The position numbers and the translations under genes were made by a program. 64,000 nucleotides of DNA from Deinococcus humi. Lineage in GTDB: Bacteria; Deinococcota; Deinococci; Deinococcales; Deinococcaceae. Position 1 is the stretch's first letter. Each line of letters begins with the position of its first letter. The stretch lies in contig NZ_JACHFL010000003.1 of the NCBI RefSeq assembly GCF_014201875.1, positions 248,001-312,000 of the forward strand, given 5' to 3'. Positions 34,376 through 45,144 of this stretch are shown here, in pieces. The notes beneath the pieces were generated by a model, which saw nothing but the letters and a program-made list of their open reading frames with translations, was not told the DNA's origin and made no database searches.

Positions 34376-34384
34376 GAGGGTCAC

Positions 34385-34690
34385 TCCTGAAAAAGGGGTG
34401 AGCACTCGAACGCGACCGAGAGGACAGTACGCCAGCGCAGGGCAGTCATGAGCGAGTCAGGGACGGTGAGAGCCTGACAGACCAGCCGCCACGCCGAAGA
34501 TCACCTCCCGCGCAGACGGAAGAAAAGCCCGCAGGGGCCGATTAGACCCGTCCGGACGCCCCCCGGCAGAGGGCCGTGCAACGAGGCCGCAAGCAAAGAT
34601 GGCGGCGAAGTTGGGTGGTACCACGCACACGTCTTCTGATACAGGCGGCGCGTCCCAGCATTGAAGCTGAGGCGCGTCGTCTTTCTCGTT
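34385..34690 (+). promoter_or_regulatory. T-box leader (Ile specifier) upstream of cupin-ileS
   Basis: The T-box consensus GGGTGGTACCACG is at 34613-34625, inside a roughly 300-nt structured leader with the GACCGAGAGGA and AGTAC features of stem I near 34415-34430. A candidate specifier codon ATC (34500-34502) sits in GAAGATCACC, followed by the usual A, which fits tRNA-Ile. A hairpin and pyrimidine tract close the leader. Uncharged tRNA-Ile would stabilise the antiterminator and allow reading into the cupin and ileS genes. Confidence 0.85.
34647..34690 (+). terminator. Terminator hairpin of the T-box leader
   Basis: CAGC (34656-34659) pairs with GCTG (34666-34669) around ATTGAA, and after one mismatch the GCGCGTC side pairs with GGCGCGT down to 34647/34678. 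It is followed by GTCTTTCTCGTT. I could not show which bases are shared with the antiterminator. Confidence 0.6.
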
Positions 34691-34717
34691 AGGTTTTCTG
34701 GTTTGTGGGAGGTCATC

Positions 34718-35047
34718 ATGCAGATGCACGACATTCCGTTCGGTGTTACTGACTGGTCGGCCGTGCCCAGGACCGGGCATCCCGGCGTGACGGGCATGGC
34801 GCACTGGCGCACGCAAACCTTCGGCGGCATCCGCGTCCGCATGGTGGAGTACTCGGCCGGCTACCTGGCCGATCACTGGTGCAGCAAGGGCCACATCCTG
34901 CTGGTCCTGGACGGGCAGCTGGACACCGAGCTGGCCGACGGCCGCACCTTCACGCTGACCAGCGGCCAGAGCTATCAGGTCGCCGATCACGCCGAGGCGC
35001 ACCGCTCCAGCACGGCGACGGGCGCCAGGCTGTTTATCGTCGATTAG
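34718..35047 (+). CDS. DHCW-motif cupin-fold protein
   Basis: 109 residues from an ATG with GGGAGG five bases upstream. A single cupin barrel: ADHWCSKGHILLVLDGQLDTEL holds the DHxC-type metal-site motif (DHWC here, near residue 57), with TSGQSYQVADHAEAHRS as the second cupin motif. The family has no assigned reaction. It lies between the T-box and ileS, 43 nt before ileS, so its expression should respond to uncharged tRNA-Ile. A role in amino acid or stress response is inference only. Confidence 0.82.
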   Translation: MQMHDIPFGVTDWSAVPRTGHPGVTGMAHWRTQTFGGIRVRMVEYSAGYLADHWCSKGHILLVLDGQLDTELADGRTFTLTSGQSYQVADHAEAHRSSTATGARLFIVD

Positions 35048-35090
35048 CACCGTCTTTCCAGCGTTCACTCTCCCCCACTGAGGTTCCCAA

Positions 35091-38000
35091 ATGTCCACCT
35101 TTAAACCCGTCGAACCCAACCCTAAATTTCCCGCGCTGGAAGAGGCCACCCTGCAGTGGTGGACCGAGAAGAAGATCTTCGAGCGCAGCCTGGAGGCCAC
35201 CGCCAGTGGTCCGGTCTACACGTTCTACGAGGGGCCGCCCACGGCCAACGGGCAGCCAGGCATCCACCACGTCCAGGCCCGCAGCTTCAAGGATCTGTTC
35301 CCGCGCTTCAAGACCATGCAGGGCTTCTCGGTGCCGCGCAAGGCGGGCTGGGATACGCACGGCCTGCCCGTAGAAATCGGTGTCGAGAGGAAACTGGGCC
35401 TGAATTCCAAGCGGGAAGTCGAGGCTTACGGCATCGACAGGTTCAATGCCGAATGCCGCCAGAGCGTTTTCGTCTACGAGGCCGAGTGGCGCAGGTTTAC
35501 CGAACGCATGGGCTACTGGGTCGATCTGGATGACGCCTACATGACGCTGCACAAGGATTACATCGAGTCGGTGTGGTGGAGCGTGGCCGAGTTGGAGAAG
35601 AAGGGGCTGCTGTACCGTGGCTTCCGCGTGGCGCCGTACTGCCCCAAGGACGGCACCACCCTTTCCAATGCCGAGGTCAGCGAGGGCTACAAGGACATCC
35701 AGGACCCCAGCATCTACGTCGCCCTCGACCTGCGGGAGCCGGAGAAACTCGGGCTGGAGACTGGCGCGGCCTTCCTGGTCTGGACAACGACGCCGTGGAC
35801 GCTGCCGTACAACGTGGGCGTGGCGATCCACCCGGACTTCGAATACGTAGCGGCCAGGGACAAGGACGGCAAAGTGCTGATCCTGGCCCGCACGCTCCTG
35901 AACGAGGTGCTGGGCGAGGGCGCGGAAGTCGTGAAGACCTTCACGGGCACGGAATTGGACCGGCTGAGCTACGCGCCCCTCTACACCGAGGCGTACGACG
36001 CGGAAGGCGACGGCGCACCCGTCTGGATGAGCGGCCTGGACCGCTACGTCTCCGACAGCGACGGCACCGGGATCGTCCACACTGCTCCGGCCTTTGGCGA
36101 GGACGACATGCGGCTGGCCAAAAATTACGGCTTCCCAGTGATCGTGGGGGTCGACCCGGAGGGGAAGCACCGCTACGGCCCCTGGAAAGGTGTCTTCTTC
36201 CGCGACGCCAACCAGGACATCATCCGTGATCTCAAGTCGCGCTCCCTGATGTGGCGCGACAAGAATTTCGTGCACAGTTACCCGCACTGCTGGCGCTGCG
36301 GCACACCGCTGATGTACTACGCCACCGAGTCCTGGTACCTGAACAACACCTCCATGAAGGAGCGGCTGATCGAGCTGAACCAGACGATCGACTGGCACCC
36401 ACCGCACATCAAGAACGGGCGCTATGGCGGCTGGCTGGAAAACCTGATCGACTGGAATCTGTCGCGCAACCGTTACTGGGGCACACCGTTGCCCGTGTGG
36501 GAAACGGCTGACGGCAGCAAGTACAGGGTGGTCGGCAGCTACGCTGAGCTGGCGGAACTCAGTGGGCGGCCCGAGGTGGCCTCCCCCGACTTCGATCCGC
36601 ACCGCCCGTACGTGGACGACATCACCTTCGAGCTTGACGGCGAAACGTACACGCGCGTTCCCTACGTGATGGACGTGTGGTACGACAGCGGCTCGATGCC
36701 CTTCGCGCAGCATCACTATCCGTTTGAGAACAGGACGAAGTTCGAGAACGGCGGCTTTCCTGCCGACTTCATCGCGGAGGCGATCGACCAGACGCGCGGG
36801 TGGTTTAACAGTCTGCACCAGATCGGCACGATGGTCTTCGACTCGGTGGCCTACAAGTCGGTCATCTGCTCGGGCCACATCCTGGACGAGAAGGGCCTCA
36901 AGATGTCCAAGAGCAAGGGGAACATCGTCGATCCTTGGGACGTGTTCGAGCAGTACGGGGCCGACGCGGCGCGCTGGTACATGTACGTGTCCGCACCGCC
37001 CGAGCTCTCACGGCGCTTCGGCATGAATCTGGTGGGCGAGGCCTTCCGCAGCTACTTCCTGACGCTGTGGAACACCTACAGTTTCTTCGTGCTGTACGCC
37101 AATCTGGATCAACCCGATCTGCGCTCGGCACCGCCCCTCTTGGAACGTCCGGAGGTCGACCGCTGGTTGCTGGCGAAGGTTCAGGCGCTGATCGCCACCG
37201 TGACCGAGCGGCTGGAGAACTACGATCCCACCGGATCGAGCCGGGCGCTGCAGGACTTCGTCACTGAGGACCTCAGCAACTGGTACGTGCGGCGCAACCG
37301 CAGACGCTTCTGGAGTGGGGACGGGCAGGTGGATCTCAGCGCGTACGCCACGTTGCACTACGCGCTGGTCACGGTGACGCAACTCACGGCCCCGTTCACG
37401 CCGTTCCTGGCCGAGACGCTGTACCAGAATCTGGTCCGGAGCGTGGACGACAGCGCCCCCGAAAGCGTGCACCTCTCCAGCTGGCCTACGGTGGACACGT
37501 CACTGACCGCGCCGTCGCTGGTGGATGAGATGGACGCGGTGCTGCGGGTGGTCAGCCTGGGCCGGGCGGTGCGCGCCCAGAGCGGCATGCGTCAGCGTCA
37601 ACCCCTCCCCCGCGTGATGCTGCGCGCCCGCACACCCCAGATGACGGCGGCTCTGGGACGCTTTGGCGAGCAGATCCGTGAGGAGCTGAACGTCAAGGAA
37701 GTAGAGTTGCTGGACCAGTACGCCGAGCTGGTCAGCTACGCGCTGCGCCCGAACCTGCCGCTGCTGGGCAAGAAGTTCGGCAAGGCGGTCCCGCAGGTGC
37801 GTGCGGCGCTGGCCGCCGCAGATGCCTCCGAGATCGCGCGCTCGGTCAGAGACGGCAAGCAGTTTGAAGTGATTGCCCCCACGGGCGAACGCTTCGAGCT
37901 GGGGCCGGATGAGGTGCTGGTGGACGCCCAGTCTCCAGAGGGCTACGCCGCACAGGAGGAGGCCGGGTATCTGGTTGCCTTCGACACCACGCTCACGCGC

Positions 38001-38270
38001 GAGCTGGAACTTGAAGGTCTGGCCCGGGATCTGGTGCGCGGCATCCAAGACGGGCGCAAGAAGGCGGGTTTCGAAGTGCAAGACCGGATCACGCTGCACC
38101 TCGATCTGGACGGTGATGCGCGCGCCGCCGCAGAGGCGTGGCAGGACTACCTCAAGAGCGAGACGCTGGCTGAAACGCTGGTCTTCGGCCAGGCTGCGGG
38201 CTATCTGGCCGAGGTCGAGGGCGGCGCGGCATATCTGGAGAAACTGGAGGCCGACGGGCTGACGGTGTAG
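35091..38270 (+). CDS. ileS: Isoleucyl-tRNA synthetase, type 2
   Basis: 1059 residues, matching the long type 2 (eukaryote-like) IleRS class. The ATP-binding signature is G57-I-H-H60 in GQPGIHHVQARSFKDLF in place of the usual HIGH; KMSKS is at about 604-608. A CP1 editing domain (about 190-400) and a long C-terminal anticodon region follow. It charges tRNA-Ile and edits Val. Type 2 enzymes are known to resist mupirocin, and the GXHH variant has been linked to very strong resistance. It is controlled by the T-box upstream. Confidence 0.95.
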   Translation: MSTFKPVEPNPKFPALEEATLQWWTEKKIFERSLEATASGPVYTFYEGPPTANGQPGIHHVQARSFKDLFPRFKTMQGFSVPRKAGWDTHGLPVEIGVERKLGLNSKREVEAYGIDRFNAECRQSVFVYEAEWRRFTERMGYWVDLDDAYMTLHKDYIESVWWSVAELEKKGLLYRGFRVAPYCPKDGTTLSNAEVSEGYKDIQDPSIYVALDLREPEKLGLETGAAFLVWTTTPWTLPYNVGVAIHPDFEYVAARDKDGKVLILARTLLNEVLGEGAEVVKTFTGTELDRLSYAPLYTEAYDAEGDGAPVWMSGLDRYVSDSDGTGIVHTAPAFGEDDMRLAKNYGFPVIVGVDPEGKHRYGPWKGVFFRDANQDIIRDLKSRSLMWRDKNFVHSYPHCWRCGTPLMYYATESWYLNNTSMKERLIELNQTIDWHPPHIKNGRYGGWLENLIDWNLSRNRYWGTPLPVWETADGSKYRVVGSYAELAELSGRPEVASPDFDPHRPYVDDITFELDGETYTRVPYVMDVWYDSGSMPFAQHHYPFENRTKFENGGFPADFIAEAIDQTRGWFNSLHQIGTMVFDSVAYKSVICSGHILDEKGLKMSKSKGNIVDPWDVFEQYGADAARWYMYVSAPPELSRRFGMNLVGEAFRSYFLTLWNTYSFFVLYANLDQPDLRSAPPLLERPEVDRWLLAKVQALIATVTERLENYDPTGSSRALQDFVTEDLSNWYVRRNRRRFWSGDGQVDLSAYATLHYALVTVTQLTAPFTPFLAETLYQNLVRSVDDSAPESVHLSSWPTVDTSLTAPSLVDEMDAVLRVVSLGRAVRAQSGMRQRQPLPRVMLRARTPQMTAALGRFGEQIREELNVKEVELLDQYAELVSYALRPNLPLLGKKFGKAVPQVRAALAAADASEIARSVRDGKQFEVIAPTGERFELGPDEVLVDAQSPEGYAAQEEAGYLVAFDTTLTRELELEGLARDLVRGIQDGRKKAGFEVQDRITLHLDLDGDARAAAEAWQDYLKSETLAETLVFGQAAGYLAEVEGGAAYLEKLEADGLTV

Positions 38271-38284
38271 AACCTGACCTTAGA

Positions 38285-38335
38285 CACGGATCAAGGGGAC
38301 GCGGCGTAATCCACGCCGCGTCCCCTTGATCCGTG
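38285..38335. terminator. 22-bp perfect hairpin between ileS and degV
   Basis: 38285-38306 pairs without a mismatch with 38314-38335; one further T-A pair closes the loop AATCC. No U-tract follows on either strand. It lies between the convergent ileS and DegV genes and could end both transcripts. Confidence 0.75.
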
Positions 38336-38349
38336 CCCTGTGCTGTCCC

Positions 38350-39189
38350 TCAGGCCGGACGGGCCATGAAACCGAACGTACCCGGCCCCACGTGCGCGCC
38401 GATCACCGGCCCCATCAAGTGCATGCGGGCCTGTTTGACATTCAGGCCACTGGTGGTCACAGCGTGACGCAGGGCCTGCATGCGGCCGCTGTCCCGTCCA
38501 GCGTGAATGACCGAGATGCACAGCGGCTGATCACCGAAATGTTCACGCACGCCGCTCAGCATGTCTGGAATGGCATTGTCCACCTTGCAGCGCCGCAGCG
38601 CCTTCAACTCGCCGCCCTCGAAGCCCAGGATCGGGCGAAGGCCCAGCATGTTGCCGAAGAAGGCCTGGGTGCGGCCCATCCTTCCCCCGCGGCGCAAATA
38701 TTCCAGTGAAGGCACGCTGAATTCGGCGTGAATCTGGGTGCAGACGGCCTCGGCCGCCCGAACGGCGCTGGCCGGGTCGGCTCCACTCAGCAGCGCCGTT
38801 CGGGCGGCCAGGGCTGCCTCAGCCAGAGGGGTGCTGGCCAGGCCACTGTCCACCACGTGAATGCGGCGTTCCATATTCAGCAGGGACACGGCACGCCGGG
38901 CATGGTTCACCGTCTCCGAGAGCTTGCCTGACAGGTGGATGCTGACCACCTCGTCATGGGTGTCGAGCAGCTCACGATAACGCGCGGCGAAGGCGGCAAC
39001 GGCCACCGGCGTCGTGCTGGCCGTGCCACCTGCCTTCATGTGGCTATAGACGGCATCTGGGTCGATTTCCTGCCAGTCGAGCAGCTCGCGCTCCTGCATA
39101 TGGACGGTCAGCGGAATAATATGGATGCCTAATTTGCGGGCTTCTTCAATGGGGAGGTCACAGGTGGAGTCGGTCAGAACCGCGATCAT
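38350..39189 (-). CDS. DegV-family fatty acid-binding protein
   Basis: 279 residues with the two DegV lobes. Signature pieces: [19 protein letters not shown] at the N-terminus, ASTTPVAV and [15 protein letters not shown] (fatty-acid head-group contacts), [19 protein letters not shown] and the C-terminal [15 protein letters not shown]. The family binds a fatty acid and, as FakB, presents it to the kinase FakA for phosphorylation before phospholipid synthesis. FakA is not in this window. Confidence 0.92.
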   Translation of the reverse strand: MIAVLTDSTCDLPIEEARKLGIHIIPLTVHMQERELLDWQEIDPDAVYSHMKAGGTASTTPVAVAAFAARYRELLDTHDEVVSIHLSGKLSETVNHARRAVSLLNMERRIHVVDSGLASTPLAEAALAARTALLSGADPASAVRAAEAVCTQIHAEFSVPSLEYLRRGGRMGRTQAFFGNMLGLRPILGFEGGELKALRRCKVDNAIPDMLSGVREHFGDQPLCISVIHAGRDSGRMQALRHAVTTSGLNVKQARMHLMGPVIGAHVGPGTFGFMARPA

Positions 39190-39334
39190 TCATCAATTCT
39201 CAGTTCCAGCTCATCAAAGTGTCTGTATTGTTTTCGTCCTTGTCATCGGGTCTTTGGGGGTATAAGGGGGGGGTCTCAGCAAAGCTCAAGGCAACTAATC
39301 TTAAGGTTTGAGCGAAGAACCGCACGCCGGCCGC

Positions 39335-39340
39335 TATACT
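39335..39340 (+). promoter_or_regulatory. -10 box upstream of bshA
   Basis: TATACT ends 8 nt before an ATG (39349) that begins a 15-codon mini-ORF overlapping the bshA start. No convincing -35 is seen. Confidence 0.5.
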
Positions 39341-39348
39341 GCCCAGCC

Positions 39349-39396
39349 ATGATGCGGGCTACCACGACTTTCCCCTGGCCCGGATGCCGCCTGTGA
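39349..39396 (+). CDS. Possible leaderless mini-ORF overlapping bshA
   Basis: Encodes [15 protein letters not shown] and ends in TGA that overlaps the bshA GTG (GTGA). It is the first ATG after TATACT, so a leaderless ribosome would translate it first. It carries one Cys codon near its end. Confidence 0.4.
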   Translation: MMRATTTFPWPGCRL

Positions 39397-40517
39397 AAGT
39401 CGCCGTGCTGTGTCACGCCAGTGCGGGTGGCTCGGGCGTCGTCGCCACCGAGCTGGGGCTTCAGGTGGCGCGGGCCGGACACGAGGTCCATTTCGTCGGC
39501 ACGGCGCAGCCCTTCCGCCTCTCCGGCCAGGGAGGGATGCACGGCCCGTACTTCCACCAGGTCAGCGGGTTTGCCTACGCGCTCTTCGAGCAGCCGTACC
39601 CGGAACTGGCGGCCGCCAATACCCTGACCGAGGTGATGCTGGAATACGGGGTGGAGCTGGCCCACGCGCACTACGCCATTCCGCACGCTACGGCGGCCAT
39701 CCATGCCCGTGCCATCACCGGGCGGGGGCGAGTGCTGACCACCCTGCACGGCACCGATGTCACCCTGGTGGGCGCGGAACCGGCCTTCCGTCACACGACG
39801 CGCCATGCCATCGAGCGCAGCGACCATGTGACGGCGGTGTCGCGTTTCCTCGCCGAGCAGACCCGTGAAACCTTCGGACTCGACCGCGAGATCGAGGTGA
39901 TCCACAACTTTGTGGACGCGGGGCGCTTCCAGCGCATCACCGATCCCGAGGTGCGGCTGCGCTTCGCCCATCCGGAGGAAGCGCTGCTGGTCCACGTCAG
40001 CAACTTCCGCCCCGTCAAGCGCGTGGAGGACGTGGTGCAGGTCTTTGCCCGCGTAGCTTCAGAACTGCCCGCGCGCCTGCTGATGATCGGAGACGGCCCG
40101 GAGCGACCGCGAGCGTTCGAACTGGCGCAGCAACTGGGGGTGATTGGCCGGACCCATTTTCTGGGCTCCTTCCCGGATGTCGAAACCGTGCTGGGCATCA
40201 GCGATCTGTTCCTGCTGCCCAGCAGCAATGAGAGTTTCGGTCTGGCCGCACTGGAGGCCATGAGTTGCGAGGTGCCCGTGGTGGCCGCGCGCGCAGGCGG
40301 CATCCCAGAAGTGGTCGAGGACGGCGTGAACGGCATTCTATGTGCAGTGGGCGATGTGGACGGCATGGCCGACGCGGCGCTGCGGATCCTGCGGGACCGC
40401 GAGTTGTATCTGGGCATGGGGGCGGCGGCCCGCCACGCGGCGACCACCCGCTTCTCTCCTACTCTGATTGTGCCGCAGTATTTAGAGGCTTACGCGAGAG
40501 TGCTTGAGGAAGGTTGA
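39393..40517 (+). CDS. bshA: N-acetyl-alpha-D-glucosaminyl L-malate synthase (bacillithiol pathway)
   Basis: 374 residues if it starts at the GTG ([15 protein letters not shown]), which matches the family start; an in-frame ATG lies three codons upstream. It is a GT4 glycosyltransferase with [34 protein letters not shown] and the E-x7-E motif in [12 protein letters not shown]. It joins GlcNAc from UDP-GlcNAc to L-malate, the first step of bacillithiol synthesis, so it supports thiol redox defence. Deinococcus is a known bacillithiol producer. BshB and BshC are not in the window. Confidence 0.92.
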   Translation: MKVAVLCHASAGGSGVVATELGLQVARAGHEVHFVGTAQPFRLSGQGGMHGPYFHQVSGFAYALFEQPYPELAAANTLTEVMLEYGVELAHAHYAIPHATAAIHARAITGRGRVLTTLHGTDVTLVGAEPAFRHTTRHAIERSDHVTAVSRFLAEQTRETFGLDREIEVIHNFVDAGRFQRITDPEVRLRFAHPEEALLVHVSNFRPVKRVEDVVQVFARVASELPARLLMIGDGPERPRAFELAQQLGVIGRTHFLGSFPDVETVLGISDLFLLPSSNESFGLAALEAMSCEVPVVAARAGGIPEVVEDGVNGILCAVGDVDGMADAALRILRDRELYLGMGAAARHAATTRFSPTLIVPQYLEAYARVLEEG

Positions 40518-40546
40518 GTGGATCGCCTACAATCTAACATGCTTCT

Positions 40547-40580
40547 AGTGAAAAGATTCACGATCATTCCATATCGTGAA
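40547..40580 (-). repeat. Dispersed TTCACGA/TCGTGAA repeat, copy E
   Basis: On the minus strand TTCACGA starts at 40580, TCGTGAA at 40563 and TTCACT at 40552. It is centred between the convergent bshA and phosphatase stops, and its right edge is 3 nt from the latter. Confidence 0.8.
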
Positions 40581-40582
40581 AT

Positions 40583-41197
40583 TTAGATTTGCTCGCTATC
40601 TTTAGCCCAAGTTCCAAACGCCCAGCCGCTCGGCGTCCGGATCAACTCGGTCAGACCAGCGTTGGCCTGGGCGAAGCGGTCAGAGCGCCAGCTGTCCACC
40701 ACTGGGGCGCGCAGGAGGCGGATCAGCACCGAGATCAATGCGCCACCATGCGAGACGATGATCGGTGTGCCGGGCTGGCTCAGCACAGTGTTCAGGGCCA
40801 TCTCGAATCGGTCGGCCACGTCCCGCTGGCTTTCCCCACCCGGAAAAGAAACGCTGTCATCCGGGCCCACAAGCTCGTCGAAGCTGGTCTTCAGGTCACT
40901 GTAGGGACGCCCGCGCCAATCGCCAGGATCAATCTCCTGAATCCCGTCCAGGATGGTCACGGGAACGCCCAGCAGTTCGGCCACTGGCGCGGCAGTCTGC
41001 TGGGTGCGGGTGTAGGTGCTGGCGTAAACGCGCGGCGCTTCGGGATTCAGGGCCGCAATTTGTCTGGCCAGCGTTCGGGCCTGGGCATGGCCCTCGTCGG
41101 TCAGTTCGTCGTGCCGACTGTCCGCACCGCGAAGAATGCCCATGACGTTGCCAGAGGTTTGCCCATGTCGGGCGAGTAGAAGGCGGGAGGAGGTCAC
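40583..41197 (-). CDS. Histidine phosphatase family protein
   Basis: 204 residues from a GTG with TACACT six bases upstream, which sets the start. The catalytic RHG motif is LLARHGQTSGN (phospho-His), with the second His in IIVSHGGALI, Glu in GIQEIDPGDWRG and a conserved Arg in YASTYTRTQQTA. It removes phosphate from small metabolites through a phosphohistidine, as PhoE and GpmB-like enzymes do. The substrate is not evident. Confidence 0.88.
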   Translation of the reverse strand: MTSSRLLLARHGQTSGNVMGILRGADSRHDELTDEGHAQARTLARQIAALNPEAPRVYASTYTRTQQTAAPVAELLGVPVTILDGIQEIDPGDWRGRPYSDLKTSFDELVGPDDSVSFPGGESQRDVADRFEMALNTVLSQPGTPIIVSHGGALISVLIRLLRAPVVDSWRSDRFAQANAGLTELIRTPSGWAFGTWAKDSEQI

Positions 41198-41203
41198 CGC
41201 CGG

Positions 41204-41209
41204 AGTGTA
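41204..41209 (-). promoter_or_regulatory. Leaderless -10 box of the histidine phosphatase gene
   Basis: TACACT on the minus strand, six bases before the GTG at 41197. It lies inside the gap next to the CrtA-like stop codon, giving this gene its own promoter. Confidence 0.5.
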
Positions 41210-41214
41210 GCCAG

Positions 41215-41928
41215 TCAGGACGGGCCAGACGGCAGCCCTAGCCACACGCCCCGGACCTCCTGCACCTCGAAACGGGCGAACAGTTCCTCGCTGTACCAGT
41301 TCTCCTTACGGGTGCGGGCGATGGCCTGACGGTGCGCGCCGCCGTGATACGCGTAGGCACGCATGCTCGCCTCGTCGTGCCAGACGCTGAAGGTGGCCTG
41401 TTGAAGCAGCGGCCACTCGCCCAATCCCAGCGCGGAAATCAGCCCGGGCTGGTCCGGCAGGAAGGCCTGGGTTCCCGGCACCGCACTCCAGAAGGCTGCC
41501 AGCCGAAGCGGACGGATCACAGCGCGGGTCAGGACGGCGGTGGGAGCCCGACTGGAGGGGGCCACGGCAGCGGCGCGGCCAAGCGGTTCCTGTCCGGCCC
41601 AGCGCCCGTGCCAGCGCAGGGGCCGCAACACCAGCGTGGTGGTCTCGGCCACCGCCCCACGCTCTTGCTGGCGCCACGGGCTGTCCTCGAACAGTTCAAA
41701 GGCGGCGCGCGACTGCCACACAGCGAAGCGGGCCCAGCGACGCAGATCCACGCTCAGCGAGAGTTTTGCACCGCTTCCGGTGCCCAGCAGACGGTAGAAA
41801 TCCAGTCCGGGTAGCCCACGCAGGTGGGCATGGTCCGTCGCCATACGCCGCATGCCCGCCCGCAGATCAGCGGGCGCATAACGGTTGACGGTCAGGGTTA
41901 CAAATGGAGAGGGCGCCGGCACAGACAT
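41215..41928 (-). CDS. CrtA-like (spheroidene monooxygenase-type) protein
   Basis: 237 residues from MSVPAPSPFVTL, with TAGACT seven bases upstream. The C-terminal half closely follows CrtA: LGLGEWPLLQQATFSVWHDE, a run around MRAYAYHGGAHRQAI, and RKENWYSEELFARFEV; the N-terminal half has LDFYRLLGTGSGAKLS. CrtA is a heme oxygenase that adds keto groups to acyclic carotenoids. Deinococcus makes the keto-carotenoid deinoxanthin with a different ketolase (CrtO), so this protein may act on another carotenoid or on an unrelated substrate. Confidence 0.75.
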   Translation of the reverse strand: MSVPAPSPFVTLTVNRYAPADLRAGMRRMATDHAHLRGLPGLDFYRLLGTGSGAKLSLSVDLRRWARFAVWQSRAAFELFEDSPWRQQERGAVAETTTLVLRPLRWHGRWAGQEPLGRAAAVAPSSRAPTAVLTRAVIRPLRLAAFWSAVPGTQAFLPDQPGLISALGLGEWPLLQQATFSVWHDEASMRAYAYHGGAHRQAIARTRKENWYSEELFARFEVQEVRGVWLGLPSGPS

Positions 41929-42047
41929 CGTGAGAAGTCTAGAGCGACACCGCACGCAGACCTTGGCCTGCCCCACGGTTGACGTGGCCGAAGGTACACT
42001 CAAGGTTCTCGGAAACAGGCGTTACGGTGTCTAGGGCGCCTCTCCCC

Positions 42048-42053
42048 TATGCT
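42048..42053 (+). promoter_or_regulatory. Leaderless -10 box of uvrC
   Basis: TATGCT followed after 6 nt by the GTG at 42060. This fixes the uvrC start 27 codons inside the longest frame. Confidence 0.55.
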
Positions 42054-42059
42054 GGGGAC

Positions 42060-43910
<1,851 letters not shown>

Positions 43911-43934
43911 CGGTTCAGCGTCTACACACCGTCC

Positions 43935-43953
43935 CTTGAAACAACCTTTCAAG
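43935..43953. promoter_or_regulatory. Inverted repeat upstream of the SDR gene
   Basis: CTTGAAA and TTTCAAG are perfect 7-bp arms around CAACC, 51 nt before the SDR start and 25 nt after the uvrC stop. It lacks the GC richness of a terminator, so an operator is more likely. Confidence 0.4.
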
Positions 43954-44003
43954 TGTATGGGGGGGTGGATTTCGGGCAGGGTCCGGCGGCAACACTGCCG
44001 GGC

Positions 44004-44909
44004 ATGACCAATGATCCTGTGAAGAACCAGTACGAGATGCGCGATCCCCAGACCCAATACCCGCGCCCCCCGTTTCCGAAGCAGCCGCAGTCCGCACCCG
44101 GCCTGGCCAGCGAGATGGACCCCACCCCCGATCACGGTGAGGACAGCTACGTGGGCTTTGGCCGCCTGAAAGGACGCAAGGCACTGATCACCGGGGCCGA
44201 TTCGGGCATTGGGCGGGCTGTTGCCATCGCTTTCGCGCGGGAGGGGGCAGACGTGGCCCTGAACTACCTGAAGGTGGAGGACAGCGATGCCGAGGACGTG
44301 GTCAAGTTGATCGAGGCTGCCGGGCAGAAAGCGGTGGTCATTCCCGGTGACCTCAAGGACGAGGCCTTTTGCAAGGAGCTGGTGCAGCAGGCGGTAGATG
44401 GCCTGGGCGGTCTGGATATTCTGGTCAGCAATGCGGGCAAGCAGACGGCGGTGGAGGCCATCGCCGATCTCACCACCGAGCAGTTCGACGCCACCATGAA
44501 GACCAACATCTACGCGATGTTCTGGATCACCAAGGCCGCCCTGCCGCACATGCAGCCGGGGTCGACCATCATCAACACCACGTCCATCCAGGCCAGCCAG
44601 CCGTCTGCAAACCTGCTGGACTACGCCATGACCAAGGCGGCCATCGCCAACTTTACTGGCGGCCTCGCCAAGCAGGTGGCCGAGAAGGGCATCCGGGTGA
44701 ATGCCGTGGCCCCCGGACCATATTGGACCGCCCTTCAGCCCAGCGGAGGGCAGCCACAGGACAAGGTCCAGAAGTTCGGCGAGGGGGTGCCCCTGGGCCG
44801 CCCGGGACAACCCGCCGAAATTGCGCCGCTGTACGTGCTGCTGGCCTCGCAGGAATCGAGCTACATGACTGGGAATGTGTATGCCAGCACCGGGGGCACG
44901 TTGTACTGA
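44004..44909 (+). CDS. SDR-family oxidoreductase (YghA/YhdF-like)
   Basis: 301 residues from [12 protein letters not shown]; the N-terminal 50 residues are polar and Pro-rich, as in the extended YghA-type SDRs. The Rossmann core has [21 protein letters not shown] (usually NNAG), the catalytic Ser in NTTSIQ, and YAMTKAA (Tyr and Lys), then [12 protein letters not shown]. It reduces or oxidises an aldehyde, ketone or alcohol with NAD(P)H. Many members are general-stress proteins; whether this is so here is not shown. Confidence 0.88.
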   Translation: MTNDPVKNQYEMRDPQTQYPRPPFPKQPQSAPGLASEMDPTPDHGEDSYVGFGRLKGRKALITGADSGIGRAVAIAFAREGADVALNYLKVEDSDAEDVVKLIEAAGQKAVVIPGDLKDEAFCKELVQQAVDGLGGLDILVSNAGKQTAVEAIADLTTEQFDATMKTNIYAMFWITKAALPHMQPGSTIINTTSIQASQPSANLLDYAMTKAAIANFTGGLAKQVAEKGIRVNAVAPGPYWTALQPSGGQPQDKVQKFGEGVPLGRPGQPAEIAPLYVLLASQESSYMTGNVYASTGGTLY

Positions 44910-44920
44910 TCTTTTGAAGT

Positions 44921-44962
44921 CATGAAGGGCCGCGCAGACACTGATCCGCGCGGCCCTTCATG
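44921..44962. terminator. 15-bp perfect hairpin after the SDR gene
   Basis: 44921-44935 pairs perfectly with 44948-44962 around a 12-nt loop, starting 11 nt after the SDR stop. No U-tract follows. Confidence 0.65.
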
Positions 44963-45087
44963 TACATGCCAGACAATCTGCTGGAGTTAGGACAATTGGG
45001 GATCCCGGTAGACCGGGGCGGTCAGACTGATGATCTCGCGTAGTAGGAACCATCTCTGATCCGGGAGATCAAAAAGACAGCCAAAGA

Positions 45088-45122
45088 AACACCGCCCTCT
45101 TCAGTATCGAAGGGGGCGGCGT
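45088..45122 (-). terminator. Intrinsic terminator of the small protein gene
   Basis: On the minus strand CCGCCCCCTTC pairs with GAAGAGGGCGG (10 of 11 bp) around GATACT and is followed by TGTTTCTTT. It ends the 45145-45297 gene, which supports that gene as real. Confidence 0.7.
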
Positions 45123-45144
45123 TGGGCCAGGAAGGCTTGAGCAG

